A model generated the notes under the pieces. That model searched no databases and was not told where the DNA came from. It was given only the letters and a program-made list of their open reading frames with translations. Shown in pieces: positions 1 to 7,928 of a stretch of 64,000 nucleotides of DNA. The DNA comes from Streptomyces sp. JHA26 (GTDB lineage: Bacteria; Actinomycetota; Actinomycetes; Streptomycetales; Streptomycetaceae). The stretch lies in the NCBI RefSeq assembly GCF_002005565.1, contig NZ_BDJC01000029.1, positions 1 through 64,000 of the forward strand, written 5' to 3'. Each line of letters starts with the position of its first letter. Position 1 is the stretch's first letter. A program made the position numbers and the translations under genes.

Positions 1-153
1 GCGCTCACGCGCCGTCAGCTTGCCCTTGGCGTGCTGCGCCGCCGTCGCCTTCTCGCTCGGCCCGGCCAGCGCCTGCGCACGGATCTCGTGCAGTTCGGCC
101 ACTCGCCCGCGCGCGTCCGTCGGCTCACCCGGCGCCTCATCCAAAACGGTCAT
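1..153 (-). CDS. Acyl-CoA carboxylase beta subunit (propionyl-CoA carboxylase type), N-terminal 51 codons
   Basis: Only the first 51 codons lie in the window; the gene runs off the left edge. The peptide begins MTVLDEAPGEPTDARG and ends near AKGKLTARER, the usual N-terminus of actinobacterial biotin-dependent acyl-CoA carboxylase carboxyltransferase subunits (AccB/PccB type), where KGKLTARER introduces the first crotonase-like domain. These enzymes move CO2 from carboxybiotin to acetyl- or propionyl-CoA and make malonyl- or methylmalonyl-CoA for fatty acids and polyketides. There is no Shine-Dalgarno sequence before the ATG; a TAGAGT box seven bases upstream suggests a leaderless message. Whether the substrate is acetyl- or propionyl-CoA cannot be decided from this fragment. 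Confidence 0.85.
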   Translation of the reverse strand, partial: MTVLDEAPGEPTDARGRVAELHEIRAQALAGPSEKATAAQHAKGKLTARER

Positions 154-159
154 GTAGCG

Positions 160-165
160 ACTCTA
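160..165 (-). promoter_or_regulatory. Candidate -10 box for the carboxylase gene
   Basis: TAGAGT on the minus strand matches the Streptomyces -10 pattern TAGNNT. It lies seven bases before the ATG at 153, so transcription could begin on or next to the start codon. I see no good -35 hexamer, so this is a weak call. Confidence 0.3.
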
Positions 166-307
166 CGAAGGGGAACGAGGAAAGCGAGCCGTCGACTCCG
201 TACAGTCTCCGACGTGTTTTCCTGGTACCCCTGAACAGAACCTCGACAACATGCAGCCTTTTCGACTGCTCAGAGGGCCTGAGCCTTGTAGGGGTCACAC
301 AAAGTCG

Positions 308-2644
308 TCAGCTGAGAGTCACCTCACATTCGTGGGTGGTACATACCACCCCTGGAGTGACACGGAGGCGCAGTCGGCGGCCGGCGGTGACGATCCGGAC
401 CGACTCGTCGGCCCTCACCACGCCCCGCACCGGGTGGTCCCAGACGATCTCCAGGGGGGCGCCCGTGCGGGGCGGCTCGCTCACGCAGAGGGTAGCGGTA
501 CGGCCCCGGCGGCGGAGCAGCACGCTCGCCCCCGCCGTCGCGGTGAGCGGGCCGGCCGTTCCGGGCTGCCAGAAGTTCGCCGCCGTCAGGCCGAGCGGGG
601 GCACGGCGACGGCCTGGCAGCGCTCGTCGTTGGCGAGGACCGTCATCCAGCCGCGGTCGGCGGCCCGCCGGGCGACCGTCCGGCGGGCCGCTCCCGGCAT
701 GAGGACGTAGACGTACCCGGCGCCGTCCGGGTCCGTGCCGTGGTCCAGCCAGAGCGTCTGCCAGCGGCGGGTGCGGCGCTCGGTGGTGCTGGTGGTGTTG
801 ATGTCCGACCAGGCGCCGGTGCGGTCCTCGCGCAGGGTCCGCAGGCCGCCGTCGGGCACGATCCAGCCGCCGTGGCCCTCCAGGTGGGCCCAGTCCCGGC
901 CCCGGGTGAGGGCCTGGGTGCCGCCCTCCCCCAGGTTGCGGTTGTCGACGACCGTCTCGACGGGGACGCCGTCCGCGCAGGTGATGCCGGCGCCCAGGCA
1001 GACCACGGCGTCGTGGAGGAAGAACCAGGACTTGCGGGCTTCGAGGGTCGAGCCGAGGCCCTTGAGGTGCTGCCCGACGGCCGCGTACTCGCCGTCGGTC
1101 GTACCGCCGACCCAGCGCACGTCCGGTTTGGGGGCGCCCCACTCGCCGCCCGCACGGTCGGGCAGGCGCTTGGTGGAGACGGTGGTTCCGGGCAGCCGGT
1201 ACCAGTCGACGGTCGGCCAGAACCAGTCGGTGTACTGGTCGGACCGGCTGCCGTTCGCCCACCAGGTGAGCATCCCGGAACCGGTGTGCCAGCCGCGCGG
1301 GTTCTCGCCGTTGCCGCACTCGTAGTGGGCGATGCGGTCGCTGGCCATGGAGAGGCCGGCGGTGAAGGCGGGGCGGCGGTGCACGGCACGGTCCATGGCG
1401 GCGAAGAGGTGGTGCCCGGCGGGCTCGGGCGCCGCGTCGACGGGCGCGTCGGCGACGGCCTGCAGCCGGGCCAGGTCGGCCACCGCGAACTGGGGTGCGG
1501 TGAGGACGGGCGTCACGGTGTCCCGGGCGATCCAGCCCTTGATCCGCGCGTGCCAGCGCTCGCGCTCGGCCTCGCTCGCGCCGCCCGCGAGGACCGCCAT
1601 GGCCGCGATGAGCTGCTGCCCGTGGAAGTGGTCGCTGCGCATGACGTGCAGGTCGTCGCTGGTGAGGTACCCCCGGCTGATGGCCCGCCCGTTGACGGTG
1701 TCCATGACGAGTCCGTCGTGGATCAGGGGCGCGTAGGCGTGCTCGACGCTGTCCAGGACGATCTGCCCGGCCGGGTCGGTCACCTCCCACTCGGAGCCGG
1801 CCAGCAGGGTGAACAGCCGCCCCAGTCCGTCCAGCATGACCTGGCCGTACGTCCCCGAATAGGCGACCCAGGTGTGCTGGACGAAGGAGCCGTCGGCGTA
1901 GAGGCCGTCCCCCTCGGTGACGTACGGGAAGACGGGCGAGAGGGCGTCGCGGGCGAGGGCGATCTTGGCGGGGGCGCGGCCCAGGACGCCGCGCAGGGCG
2001 ACGGAACGGCACAGGTCCACGCGGTTGGCGCCGGTGGAGGTGCCGGTGTAGTCACCGAGCATCGCGTCGGGGACGAAGTGGTCGACGGCCGCGCAGGCCG
2101 CGGCCACGCGGTCGGCGCCGAGGGGGTCGTACAGGGCGGCCGTGATGTCCATGAGCAGGCGCGGGCTGCCGATCTGCCACTCCCACCAGTTGCCGTAGCG
2201 CGTGGTGGACGGGTTGTAGACGGTGGCCGACAGGTGGTCGAGGCCGCGCAGGATGTCTGCGAGGAGGGCGGGGTCGCCGGTGGAGCCGGTGCCCTGCTGC
2301 ACGTACGCCTCGGTCATCGTCCACAGGCGGCCGTAGGCGAAGGTGACGCCGGTGGGCGGATCGAAGGGGTGGCCGGGCCACAGGGAGGTGGGGGTGGGGG
2401 CCATGGTGGCGCGGTGCTCGCGCGCGCGTGCGCCGGTCTCGGCGAGGCGGGAGGCGTAGGGCTCGGCGGCCGGGTCGTAGCCGGTGCCGAGGGCGATCTC
2501 GAGCCAGCGTCGGCGGAGGGCGTCGTAGGGGTCGGCCGCGGCGGCCGCGGCGCGGGGGGCGGCGATGAGGGCGGCGGCCGCGGCCGCCGTGAGCAGGACC
2601 GTGCGACGAGTGGGTGCGGTGGGGCGCTGTGAGGTCATGCTCAT
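308..2644 (-). CDS. Secreted polysaccharide lyase family 8 (hyaluronate/chondroitin/xanthan lyase-like)
   Basis: This is a 778-residue exported enzyme predicted to cleave uronic-acid polysaccharides by beta-elimination outside the cell. The N-terminus has a Tat-like signal: TRRTVLL followed by a long alanine-rich hydrophobic run ending near AAAAAADPYD. The catalytic alpha/alpha-toroid domain covers roughly residues 40-370. It includes the aromatic patch NWWEWQIGSPRLL, the Asn of TGANRVDLC, and the His/Tyr pair in SFVQHTWVAYSGTYGQ, which match the PL8 Asn-His-Tyr machinery. Beta-sandwich domains follow to the C-terminus. The start at 2644 (MSMTSQ) is chosen because the signal peptide follows at once; 2638 is also possible. 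The exact substrate cannot be told from sequence. It is divergent from the YceI gene. Confidence 0.88.
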   Translation of the reverse strand: MSMTSQRPTAPTRRTVLLTAAAAAALIAAPRAAAAAADPYDALRRRWLEIALGTGYDPAAEPYASRLAETGARAREHRATMAPTPTSLWPGHPFDPPTGVTFAYGRLWTMTEAYVQQGTGSTGDPALLADILRGLDHLSATVYNPSTTRYGNWWEWQIGSPRLLMDITAALYDPLGADRVAAACAAVDHFVPDAMLGDYTGTSTGANRVDLCRSVALRGVLGRAPAKIALARDALSPVFPYVTEGDGLYADGSFVQHTWVAYSGTYGQVMLDGLGRLFTLLAGSEWEVTDPAGQIVLDSVEHAYAPLIHDGLVMDTVNGRAISRGYLTSDDLHVMRSDHFHGQQLIAAMAVLAGGASEAERERWHARIKGWIARDTVTPVLTAPQFAVADLARLQAVADAPVDAAPEPAGHHLFAAMDRAVHRRPAFTAGLSMASDRIAHYECGNGENPRGWHTGSGMLTWWANGSRSDQYTDWFWPTVDWYRLPGTTVSTKRLPDRAGGEWGAPKPDVRWVGGTTDGEYAAVGQHLKGLGSTLEARKSWFFLHDAVVCLGAGITCADGVPVETVVDNRNLGEGGTQALTRGRDWAHLEGHGGWIVPDGGLRTLREDRTGAWSDINTTSTTERRTRRWQTLWLDHGTDPDGAGYVYVLMPGAARRTVARRAADRGWMTVLANDERCQAVAVPPLGLTAANFWQPGTAGPLTATAGASVLLRRRGRTATLCVSEPPRTGAPLEIVWDHPVRGVVRADESVRIVTAGRRLRLRVTPGVVCTTHECEVTLS

Positions 2645-2703
2645 GCCGTCTATCACGCCGGGGACGAGAGGGGAACGGTACCGAACTCGTAGGGCACGAA
2701 CGG

Positions 2704-2732
2704 TTGATGGCGGCACGGAATAGCTCTAGAGT
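2704..2732 (+). promoter_or_regulatory. Promoter of the YceI gene
   Basis: TTGATG (2704-2709) and TAGAGT (2727-2732) are separated by exactly 17 bases, a good vegetative sigma-70 (HrdB-type) match. Transcription would start around 2739, just before the palindrome at 2749-2762. Confidence 0.55.
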
Positions 2733-2748
2733 CGAACCCGTTGGACTG

Positions 2749-2762
2749 GTTGAACATTCAAC
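2749..2762. promoter_or_regulatory. Palindromic operator before the YceI gene
   Basis: GTTGAACATTCAAC is an inverted repeat with arms GTTGAA/TTCAAC and a two-base centre. It sits about ten bases after the predicted transcription start and 25 bases before the ATG, where a bound repressor would block elongation or initiation. TTGAA-n2-TTCAA spacing is typical of MarR-type winged-helix repressors, but no MarR gene is adjacent, so the regulator is unknown. Confidence 0.45.
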
Positions 2763-2787
2763 TTCAACGCCATTCCCGGAGGACGTC

Positions 2788-3345
2788 ATGACCACCACCC
2801 CCGACCTCTCCACCCTGACCGGCGACTACACCGTCGACCCCGCCCACACGACGATCGGCTTCACGGCGCGCCACGCGATGGTCACCAACGTCAAGGGCAA
2901 GTTCCTCGACTTCACCGGCACGCTGCACCTGGACGGCACCGACCCGTCCCGTTCCACGGCGTCCCTGGACATCACGATGGACAGCATCGACACCGGGTCC
3001 GCCGACCGTGACGGCCACCTGAAGAGCGCGGACTTCTTCAACACGAGCGAGTTCCCCACGATGACCTTCCGCTCCACCAAGGCGGAGTCGCTCGGCGGCG
3101 ACGACTACCGCGTCACCGGTGACCTGTCGATCCTCGGCACCACCAAGCCGGTCACCATCGACCTGGAGTTCAACGGCGCCGCCAAGGACCCGTTCGGCAA
3201 CGAGCGCGTCGGCTTCGAGGGCAAGGCGGAGATCAAGCGCTCGGAGTGGGGGCTGACCTGGAACGCGGCACTGGAGACGGGCGGCGTCCTGGTCTCCGAC
3301 AAGATCAAGCTGACCTTCGACATCTCGGCGATCAGGCAGGCCTGA
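2788..3345 (+). CDS. YceI family lipid-binding-like protein
   Basis: A 185-residue protein spanning a complete YceI domain: GDYTVDPAHTTIGFTARHAM at the N-terminus, the middle motif SADFFNTSEFPTMTFRS, and TGDLSILGTTKPVTIDLEF. YceI proteins fold as a lipocalin-like beta-barrel that binds long polyisoprenoid or other amphiphilic ligands. No signal peptide is visible, so this copy is probably cytoplasmic, as is common for Streptomyces homologues. The start at 2788 follows CGGAGGACGTC, a strong ribosome site. Its last 14 bases overlap the end of the convergent cysteine hydrolase gene. Expression probably depends on the promoter and palindrome just upstream. Physiological role unknown. Confidence 0.9.
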   Translation: MTTTPDLSTLTGDYTVDPAHTTIGFTARHAMVTNVKGKFLDFTGTLHLDGTDPSRSTASLDITMDSIDTGSADRDGHLKSADFFNTSEFPTMTFRSTKAESLGGDDYRVTGDLSILGTTKPVTIDLEFNGAAKDPFGNERVGFEGKAEIKRSEWGLTWNAALETGGVLVSDKIKLTFDISAIRQA

Positions 3346-3907
3346 CGTCCCGCGCCCCCTCGGGGGCTCCGAAGTCCACGTCGGCGGCGGCCCGGACCCG
3401 GATACGGCGGCCGGGCCAGCCGATCATGCGGTAGACGGCGTTGGCCTGCGCGATCGAACGGTCCGCCGGCACGAGATCGACGTCCGCCGCGGTCCGCACC
3501 GAGGTGGTGTGCCCGTCGGCGACGACGACCAGGTCGTAGCCCCGGCTCAGCGCCTGCCGCGCCGTGGTGTCCACACAGACCTCCGTGGCGAACCCGGTCA
3601 CGACCACCTCGGTGACACCGCGCGCGGTGAGAATCGCGTCGAGGTCGGTGCCGAGGAAGCTGTCCGGGGTCGTCTTGTCCACGACCGCCTCGCCCTCCCG
3701 CGGGGCCAGCTCCGGCACGACCTCCCACCCCTCGGTGCCGGGGGCCATGCCCTCGCCCTGCTGGCGCACGGTCACCACCGGCACCCCGACCGCCCGGGCC
3801 CGCGCGCTCAGTGCGGCGATCGCGGCGACCGTCTCGGCGGCCCGGTGGGCCATGGCGACGGTGGCGTTCTGCATGTCGATGACGAGGAGTGCGCTGGTGG
3901 CGGTCAC
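3332..3907 (-). CDS. Isochorismatase-like cysteine hydrolase
   Basis: A 191-residue member of the isochorismatase/nicotinamidase superfamily. The catalytic triad is visible: Asp11 in LLVIDMQN, Lys78 in VVDKTTPDSF and Cys111 in GFATEVCVDTTAR, followed by the usual cis-peptide region and the GYDLVVVADG strand. Such enzymes hydrolyse amide or vinyl-ether bonds in small molecules (nicotinamide, N-carbamoyl compounds, isochorismate). The nicotinamidase metal-binding histidines are not apparent, so a generic amidohydrolase is the safer name. Its 3' end overlaps the YceI gene tail-to-tail by 14 bases, which leaves no room for a conventional terminator between them. Confidence 0.85.
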   Translation of the reverse strand: MTATSALLVIDMQNATVAMAHRAAETVAAIAALSARARAVGVPVVTVRQQGEGMAPGTEGWEVVPELAPREGEAVVDKTTPDSFLGTDLDAILTARGVTEVVVTGFATEVCVDTTARQALSRGYDLVVVADGHTTSVRTAADVDLVPADRSIAQANAVYRMIGWPGRRIRVRAAADVDFGAPEGARDVRPA

Positions 3908-3978
3908 GGGCTCACCGTAGCGGGGCGTCCCGCCCGCGCGCCGCCCGTTTCACCCGGCCGGCAGCTCCGCACCCGGCC

Positions 3979-5334
3979 TCAGAAGCCGCCGCCGAAGTCC
4001 CCTCCGCCGCCGCCGCCGAAGTCCCCTCCGCCGCCGAAGCCGCCGCCGAAGTCACCGGGGTCGAAGTCGCCGCCCGAGACGTCACCGCCCTCGTAGCCAC
4101 CCCCGGAGCCGCCGAAGTCGCCGTACCCGTCGCCGTAACCGACCCCGTAGGCGGGGCCCGCCATCATGCTGCCCAGCATCGTGCCGACCAGCAGGCCGGG
4201 CAGGATGCCGCCGCCGAAGTAGCCGCCCGCCCAGGGGCCGTAGGCCGGGCCCGCGTCCCAGTACGGGCGGCGGCCGTAGTCGGTGTCCACCTCGCGGATC
4301 ATCGGGTCCAGGCCGTCGGACAGCCGGGCCTGGTCGGCGGCGCAGACCGGCACCTGCCGGGTCGCGCCGCCCGGCGGGGTCCAGGTGGCGTCCGCGACGG
4401 ACGGGCCGTGGCGCGGGTCGAAGAAGCAGGGCGGGCGGCGCTCGGGCAGCGGCCTGCCCTCGCGGCGGGCGGCGAGTTGCGCGAGGGAGAAGCGTCCGTC
4501 CTCCAGGGTCTCGGTGACGCCGCGGACGTCCTCCGGCCGACGGGCGTCCGCCATGGACGTCTTCGCCCGGTCGTAGGCGTCGAGGGCGCGTTCGTAGTCG
4601 GCGCGCATCGCGTCGTCCGCGCCGGGCTCGGCGGGGTGGAAGTCCAGGCGGTCGAGTTCCTCGCCGAACGCCGTGATGTCCTCGTCGACCACCACCCGCA
4701 GCCGTTCCAGCGCCGCCCGCTGCTCCTGCTCGCGGCGGCGCCGGTTGCGCCGCACCAGCGCGTAGGCGCCCGCGCCGCCGACCACCACGACCGCGCCGAC
4801 GCCGATCAGGGCGCCCGTCGGGGCGGTGGAGCCGCCCGGGTCCCAGGACGCGGGGGCGGAGCCGCGCACGCTGCGCAGCGCGTCGTCGACGAAGTCGTTC
4901 AGCTGGGCCTTGGGGTCGCCGGCGCCCTGCACGGCCGTGACCAGGTTGCGCACACCCTGCCGGCTCAGCACGCTGCTGTCGGCGCGCGCGTCGAAGCGGT
5001 CGCCGAGGCGGACGCCGTACAGGCCGGTGATGCCGGTCTCCGTGCGGAGGTTCCGGAAGAGGTTCTGCGTCGGGTAGTCCGCCGGGAGGACCGCCACGAA
5101 GACCGGCTCGTCCGCGCTCTCGATCTTGTCGGCGAGCGCCTCGGCGTCCGCCTTCGACAGCAGGTCGGAGGCGGAGGGGTCCACGTACACGGGACTCTCG
5201 CGCAGGGCCGCGCCGATCTCGGACACGTCCGTGTCCGCGCGGGCGCCGGGCGCACCGGCCATCAGCACCGCCAGGGCGGCGACGACCGGCACGACCAGCA
5301 GGCGTATGAGGACTTGTGTACGAGAGTCCGCCAT
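3979..5334 (-). CDS. TPM-like secreted/membrane protein with Gly-Asp-rich tail
   Basis: A 451-residue membrane protein of unknown function. It starts with a signal sequence (VLIRLLVVPVVAALAVLMAG...ARA), then an extracellular domain of about 140 residues resembling TPM domains (VFVAVLPADYP, TGITGLYGVRLGDRF). A transmembrane helix near residues 173-192 (ALIGVGAVVVVGGAGAYAL) is followed by a very basic stop (VRRNRRRREQEQR) and a helical cytoplasmic region. The last 60 or so residues are almost entirely Gly, Asp, Phe and Tyr in repeated GGGDFGGG units. ATG at 5334 is chosen because the signal peptide starts directly there. It follows cimA by 61 bases on the same strand. Similar Gly-rich tails occur in bacterial TPM proteins; the function here is not known. 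Confidence 0.75.
   Translation of the reverse strand: MADSRTQVLIRLLVVPVVAALAVLMAGAPGARADTDVSEIGAALRESPVYVDPSASDLLSKADAEALADKIESADEPVFVAVLPADYPTQNLFRNLRTETGITGLYGVRLGDRFDARADSSVLSRQGVRNLVTAVQGAGDPKAQLNDFVDDALRSVRGSAPASWDPGGSTAPTGALIGVGAVVVVGGAGAYALVRRNRRRREQEQRAALERLRVVVDEDITAFGEELDRLDFHPAEPGADDAMRADYERALDAYDRAKTSMADARRPEDVRGVTETLEDGRFSLAQLAARREGRPLPERRPPCFFDPRHGPSVADATWTPPGGATRQVPVCAADQARLSDGLDPMIREVDTDYGRRPYWDAGPAYGPWAGGYFGGGILPGLLVGTMLGSMMAGPAYGVGYGDGYGDFGGSGGGYEGGDVSGGDFDPGDFGGGFGGGGDFGGGGGGDFGGGF
3982..4095 (-). repeat. Degenerate in-frame repeats encoding the Gly/Asp/Phe tail
   Basis: Repeated ccgccgaagtcc/ccgccgccgaag units encode GGDFGGGF-like repeats at the C-terminus of the TPM-like protein. 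Such low-complexity DNA tends to vary in copy number between strains and is error-prone in assembly. Confidence 0.6.
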
Positions 5335-5395
5335 ACGTTCGAAAGTACCCGAATCCCCGTCAATGAGACATCGGTGAAGGGAAGTGGGTGCCCGC

Positions 5396-7000
5396 TCACC
5401 GGGCCGGTGCGACCCCCGCACGCAGCAGGCCGTACGTGTACGCGTCCTCCAGCGCCTGCCAGGAGGCGGCGATGACGTTGTCCGCGACGCCGACCGTGGA
5501 CCACTCGCCCGCCCCGTCGGACGTGGAGATGAGGACCCGGGTCGTGGACTGGGTACCGTGCACGCCCTCCAGGATGCGGACCTTGTAGTCGACCAGGTCG
5601 AGCTTGGCGAGCTCCGGGTAGATCTTCTCCAGTGCGACCCGCAGGGCGCGGTCCAGGGCGTTGACCGGGCCGTTGCCCTCGGCCGTGGCGACGATCCGCT
5701 CGCCCTTGGCCCACAGCTTCACGGTGGCCTCGTTGGCGTGGGTGCCGTCGGGGCGGTCCTCGACGATCGCGCGCCAGGACTCGACCTCGAAGTACTCCAG
5801 CCTCCTGCCCTCGGCCTCCGTGCGCAGCAGGAGTTCGAAGCTCGCGTCCGCGGCCTCGTACGTGTAGCCCTTGAGCTCGCGCTCCTTGACCCGCTCGACG
5901 ACCCGGCCGACCAGTTCCCGGTCGCCGCCGAGGTCGATGCCGAGCTCCTTGCCCTTGAGCTCGATGGAGGCGCGGCCCGCCATGTCGGAGACCAGCATGC
6001 GCATGGTGTTGCCGACCAGCTCGGGGTCGATGTGCTGGTACAGGTCCGGGTCGACCTTGATCGCGGAGGCGTGCAGGCCGGCCTTGTGCGCGAAGGCGGA
6101 GACGCCGACGTAGGGCTGGTGGGTGGAGGGGGTGAGGTTGACGACCTCGGCGACGGCGTGGGAGATGCGGGTCATCTCGCGCAGCCGGCCCTCGGGCAGC
6201 ACCCGCTTGCCGTACTTCAGCTCCAGGGCCGCGACGACCGGGAACAGGTTGGCGTTGCCGACCCGCTCGCCGTAGCCGTTGGCCGTGCACTGGACGTGGG
6301 TCGCGCCCGCGTCGACGGCCGCGAGGGTGTTGGCGACCGCGCACCCGGTGTCGTCCTGGGCGTGGATGCCGAGCCGGGCGCCGGTGTCGGCCAGCACCGT
6401 GGCGACCACGGCCTGGATCTGCGCCGGGAGCATGCCGCCGTTGGTGTCGCACAGGACGACGACGTCGGCGCCCGCCTCGTCGGCGGCGCGGACGACGGCC
6501 TTGGCGTACTCGGGGTTGGCGCGGTAGCCGTCGAAGAAGTGCTCGCAGTCGACGAAGACCCGGCGGCCCTGGGCCTTCAGGTGGGAGACCGTGTCCGCGA
6601 CCATGGCCAGGTTCTCGTCGAGCGTGGTGCGCAGCGCCAGCTCCACGTGCCGGTCGTGGGACTTGGCGACCAGCGTGATCACCTGGGCGCCGGACTCCAG
6701 CAGCGCCCTGACCTGGGGGTCCTCGGCGGCGGTCGTTCCGGCGCGGCGGGTGGAGCCGAAGGCGACCAGCTGGGCGTGCCGGAAGTCGATCTCCTGCCGG
6801 GCGCGGGCGAAGAACTCGGTGTCGCGTGGGTTCGCGCCGGGCCAGCCGCCCTCGATGAAGCCCACCCCGAAGTCGTCCAGGTGCCGTGCGATGGCCAGCT
6901 TGTCCGCGACCGTGAGGTTGATGCCCTCGCGCTGCGCGCCGTCGCGCAGGGTGGTGTCGAAGACGTGGAACGAATCGTCGAGTTCGCTGGGTGCGGTCAT
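5396..7000 (-). CDS. cimA: Citramalate synthase
   Basis: A 534-residue enzyme of the isopropylmalate synthase/HMGL family that condenses pyruvate with acetyl-CoA to (R)-citramalate, the threonine-independent entry to isoleucine. The N-terminus carries FHVFDTTLRDGAQREGINL, the metal-binding HxH equivalent GIHAQDDTGCAVANT, and PYVGVSAFAHKAGLHASAI; the C-terminal 130 residues form the LeuA dimerisation/regulatory domain. Length and the RDGAQREG motif fit the CimA (type-2) branch rather than LeuA. ATG at 7000 follows AGGAG nine bases upstream. A 210-base leader carries a short peptide with two isoleucine codons and a terminator hairpin, so expression probably responds to isoleucine supply. I assign citramalate synthase by family resemblance and by this leader. 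Confidence 0.92.
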   Translation of the reverse strand: MTAPSELDDSFHVFDTTLRDGAQREGINLTVADKLAIARHLDDFGVGFIEGGWPGANPRDTEFFARARQEIDFRHAQLVAFGSTRRAGTTAAEDPQVRALLESGAQVITLVAKSHDRHVELALRTTLDENLAMVADTVSHLKAQGRRVFVDCEHFFDGYRANPEYAKAVVRAADEAGADVVVLCDTNGGMLPAQIQAVVATVLADTGARLGIHAQDDTGCAVANTLAAVDAGATHVQCTANGYGERVGNANLFPVVAALELKYGKRVLPEGRLREMTRISHAVAEVVNLTPSTHQPYVGVSAFAHKAGLHASAIKVDPDLYQHIDPELVGNTMRMLVSDMAGRASIELKGKELGIDLGGDRELVGRVVERVKERELKGYTYEAADASFELLLRTEAEGRRLEYFEVESWRAIVEDRPDGTHANEATVKLWAKGERIVATAEGNGPVNALDRALRVALEKIYPELAKLDLVDYKVRILEGVHGTQSTTRVLISTSDGAGEWSTVGVADNVIAASWQALEDAYTYGLLRAGVAPAR

Positions 7001-7107
7001 GATCTGAAGGCTCCTGTAAGGGATCTCGGTCAACCGGAATGACCGGCTCCGCCGTCCACCTATGATCCCTCGCGCTCTCTTCCCGGCTGGGGGTGGGCCG
7101 GAAAACG

Positions 7108-7132
7108 AAAAACCCCTCGCGGGTGCGAGAGG
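7108..7132 (-). terminator. Attenuator terminator in the cimA leader
   Basis: On the minus strand CCTCTCGC-ACCC-GCGAGGGG forms an 8-bp stem with one G-U pair, followed directly by TTTTTC, a classical intrinsic terminator. It lies 108 bases before the cimA ATG and 55 bases after the end of the leader peptide, the geometry of ribosome-mediated attenuation. Confidence 0.75.
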
Positions 7133-7187
7133 TCTGCGCGCGGGTCGAGGACGACGGTGTCCACCCGTACCTGGTCGTACGTGGTGG

Positions 7188-7223
7188 TCACTGCGGACCG
7201 GCGCGCCTGCTGCCAATAATCAT
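7188..7223 (-). CDS. Probable cimA leader peptide MIIGSRRAGPQ
   Basis: An 11-codon ORF, ATG-ATT-ATT-GGC-AGC-AGG-CGC-GCC-GGT-CCG-CAG-TGA. Two isoleucine codons follow the start. The rare ATT codon is used twice where Streptomyces would normally use ATC. Fifty-five bases downstream is a rho-independent terminator, then cimA, an isoleucine-pathway gene. The inferred role is that ribosome stalling at Ile codons when charged tRNA-Ile is scarce prevents the terminator from forming. There is no Shine-Dalgarno sequence; a GTG five codons upstream in the same frame is an alternative start. The 55-base spacing nearly equals that in the ilvB leader of this same window (53 bases). Confidence 0.6.
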   Translation of the reverse strand: MIIGSRRAGPQ

Positions 7224-7308
7224 GGCGAACGAGAGCACGGGGGAAGTCTGGCACAGTCCGCCCCCCTTCTCACCGTCCGTCTCAGGATGTGAGCGGAGCG
7301 CGTCCGCG

Positions 7309-7917
7309 TCAGGCCTGCGCGTGGAGGCCGTCGGCGAGGAACTCCCCCACGTGGCCGAGGACCTGCGCGCGGTCCGTCCCGCGCAGGCCGATCGCGACGT
7401 GGACGGCGAAGCCGTCGAGGAGGGCCCGCAGGCGGGTCGCGAAGCGGTCGGGGTCGACACGGCGGAACTCGCCGCGCGAGACGCCCTCGGCGAGCAGGGC
7501 GACGAGGTCGCGGTGCCAGGCGCCCTCGATGGCGGCCTGCCGGTCGCGGGCGTCGCCGTCGGCGTCCTGCGCGTGGTTCCACACCTCCAGCCACAGCGTC
7601 CAGTGCGGGTCGCGGTGGCCGTCGGGCACGTACAGGTCGACGTAGGCGTCGAGGCGTTCGCGGGCCGTGCCGGTCCGTGTGAGCAGGCGGGCGCGCTCCG
7701 CGCCGAGACGGCCCTCGCTCCACTCCAGGGTGCGCAGCAGCAGTTCGTCCTTGGAGTGGAAGTAGTACAGGAGGTGACCGCTGCTCATGCCGACCTCGCG
7801 GCCGAGCGCCGCCATGGTGAGCTTCTCCAGACCGCGCTCGGCGATCATCTCCATGGCGGCGGCGAGGACCTCCTCGCGCGGCGGCGCGTTCCTGCGCGTC
7901 CTGGCCGCACCGGCCAT
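7309..7917 (-). CDS. TetR family regulator of the urease/agmatine deiminase unit
   Basis: A 202-residue TetR-type repressor. The N-terminal helix-turn-helix is clear (residues 12-60: VLAAAMEMIAERGLEKLTM, then LGREVGMSSGHLLYYFHSKD); the rest is a helical ligand-binding domain with aromatic-rich segments (HWTLWLEVWNHAQ). It is the last gene of the run ureAB-ureC-aguA-tetR, 11 bases after the agmatine deiminase stop, so it is probably cotranscribed and autoregulatory. The obvious targets are the palindromes at 11440-11462 and 11513-11528 before ureAB. The ligand is unknown; agmatine, a polyamine or another amine would fit the neighbours. Confidence 0.85.
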   Translation of the reverse strand: MAGAARTRRNAPPREEVLAAAMEMIAERGLEKLTMAALGREVGMSSGHLLYYFHSKDELLLRTLEWSEGRLGAERARLLTRTGTARERLDAYVDLYVPDGHRDPHWTLWLEVWNHAQDADGDARDRQAAIEGAWHRDLVALLAEGVSRGEFRRVDPDRFATRLRALLDGFAVHVAIGLRGTDRAQVLGHVGEFLADGLHAQA

Positions 7918-7928
7918 CCCGGCTCCTC

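Noticed and set aside
251..2632. Plus-strand open frame opposite the polysaccharide lyase
   Set aside because: Low-complexity composition and no motifs; the lyase on the other strand has signal peptide and active-site residues.
3979..4095. CRISPR-like regular repeats
   Set aside because: Repeats are short, in frame and encode Gly/Asp/Phe; there are no unique spacers of constant length.
7060..7254. 64-codon frame across the cimA leader
   Set aside because: It reads through the terminator hairpin, has no ribosome site and contradicts the attenuation layout; the 11-codon peptide explains the region better.
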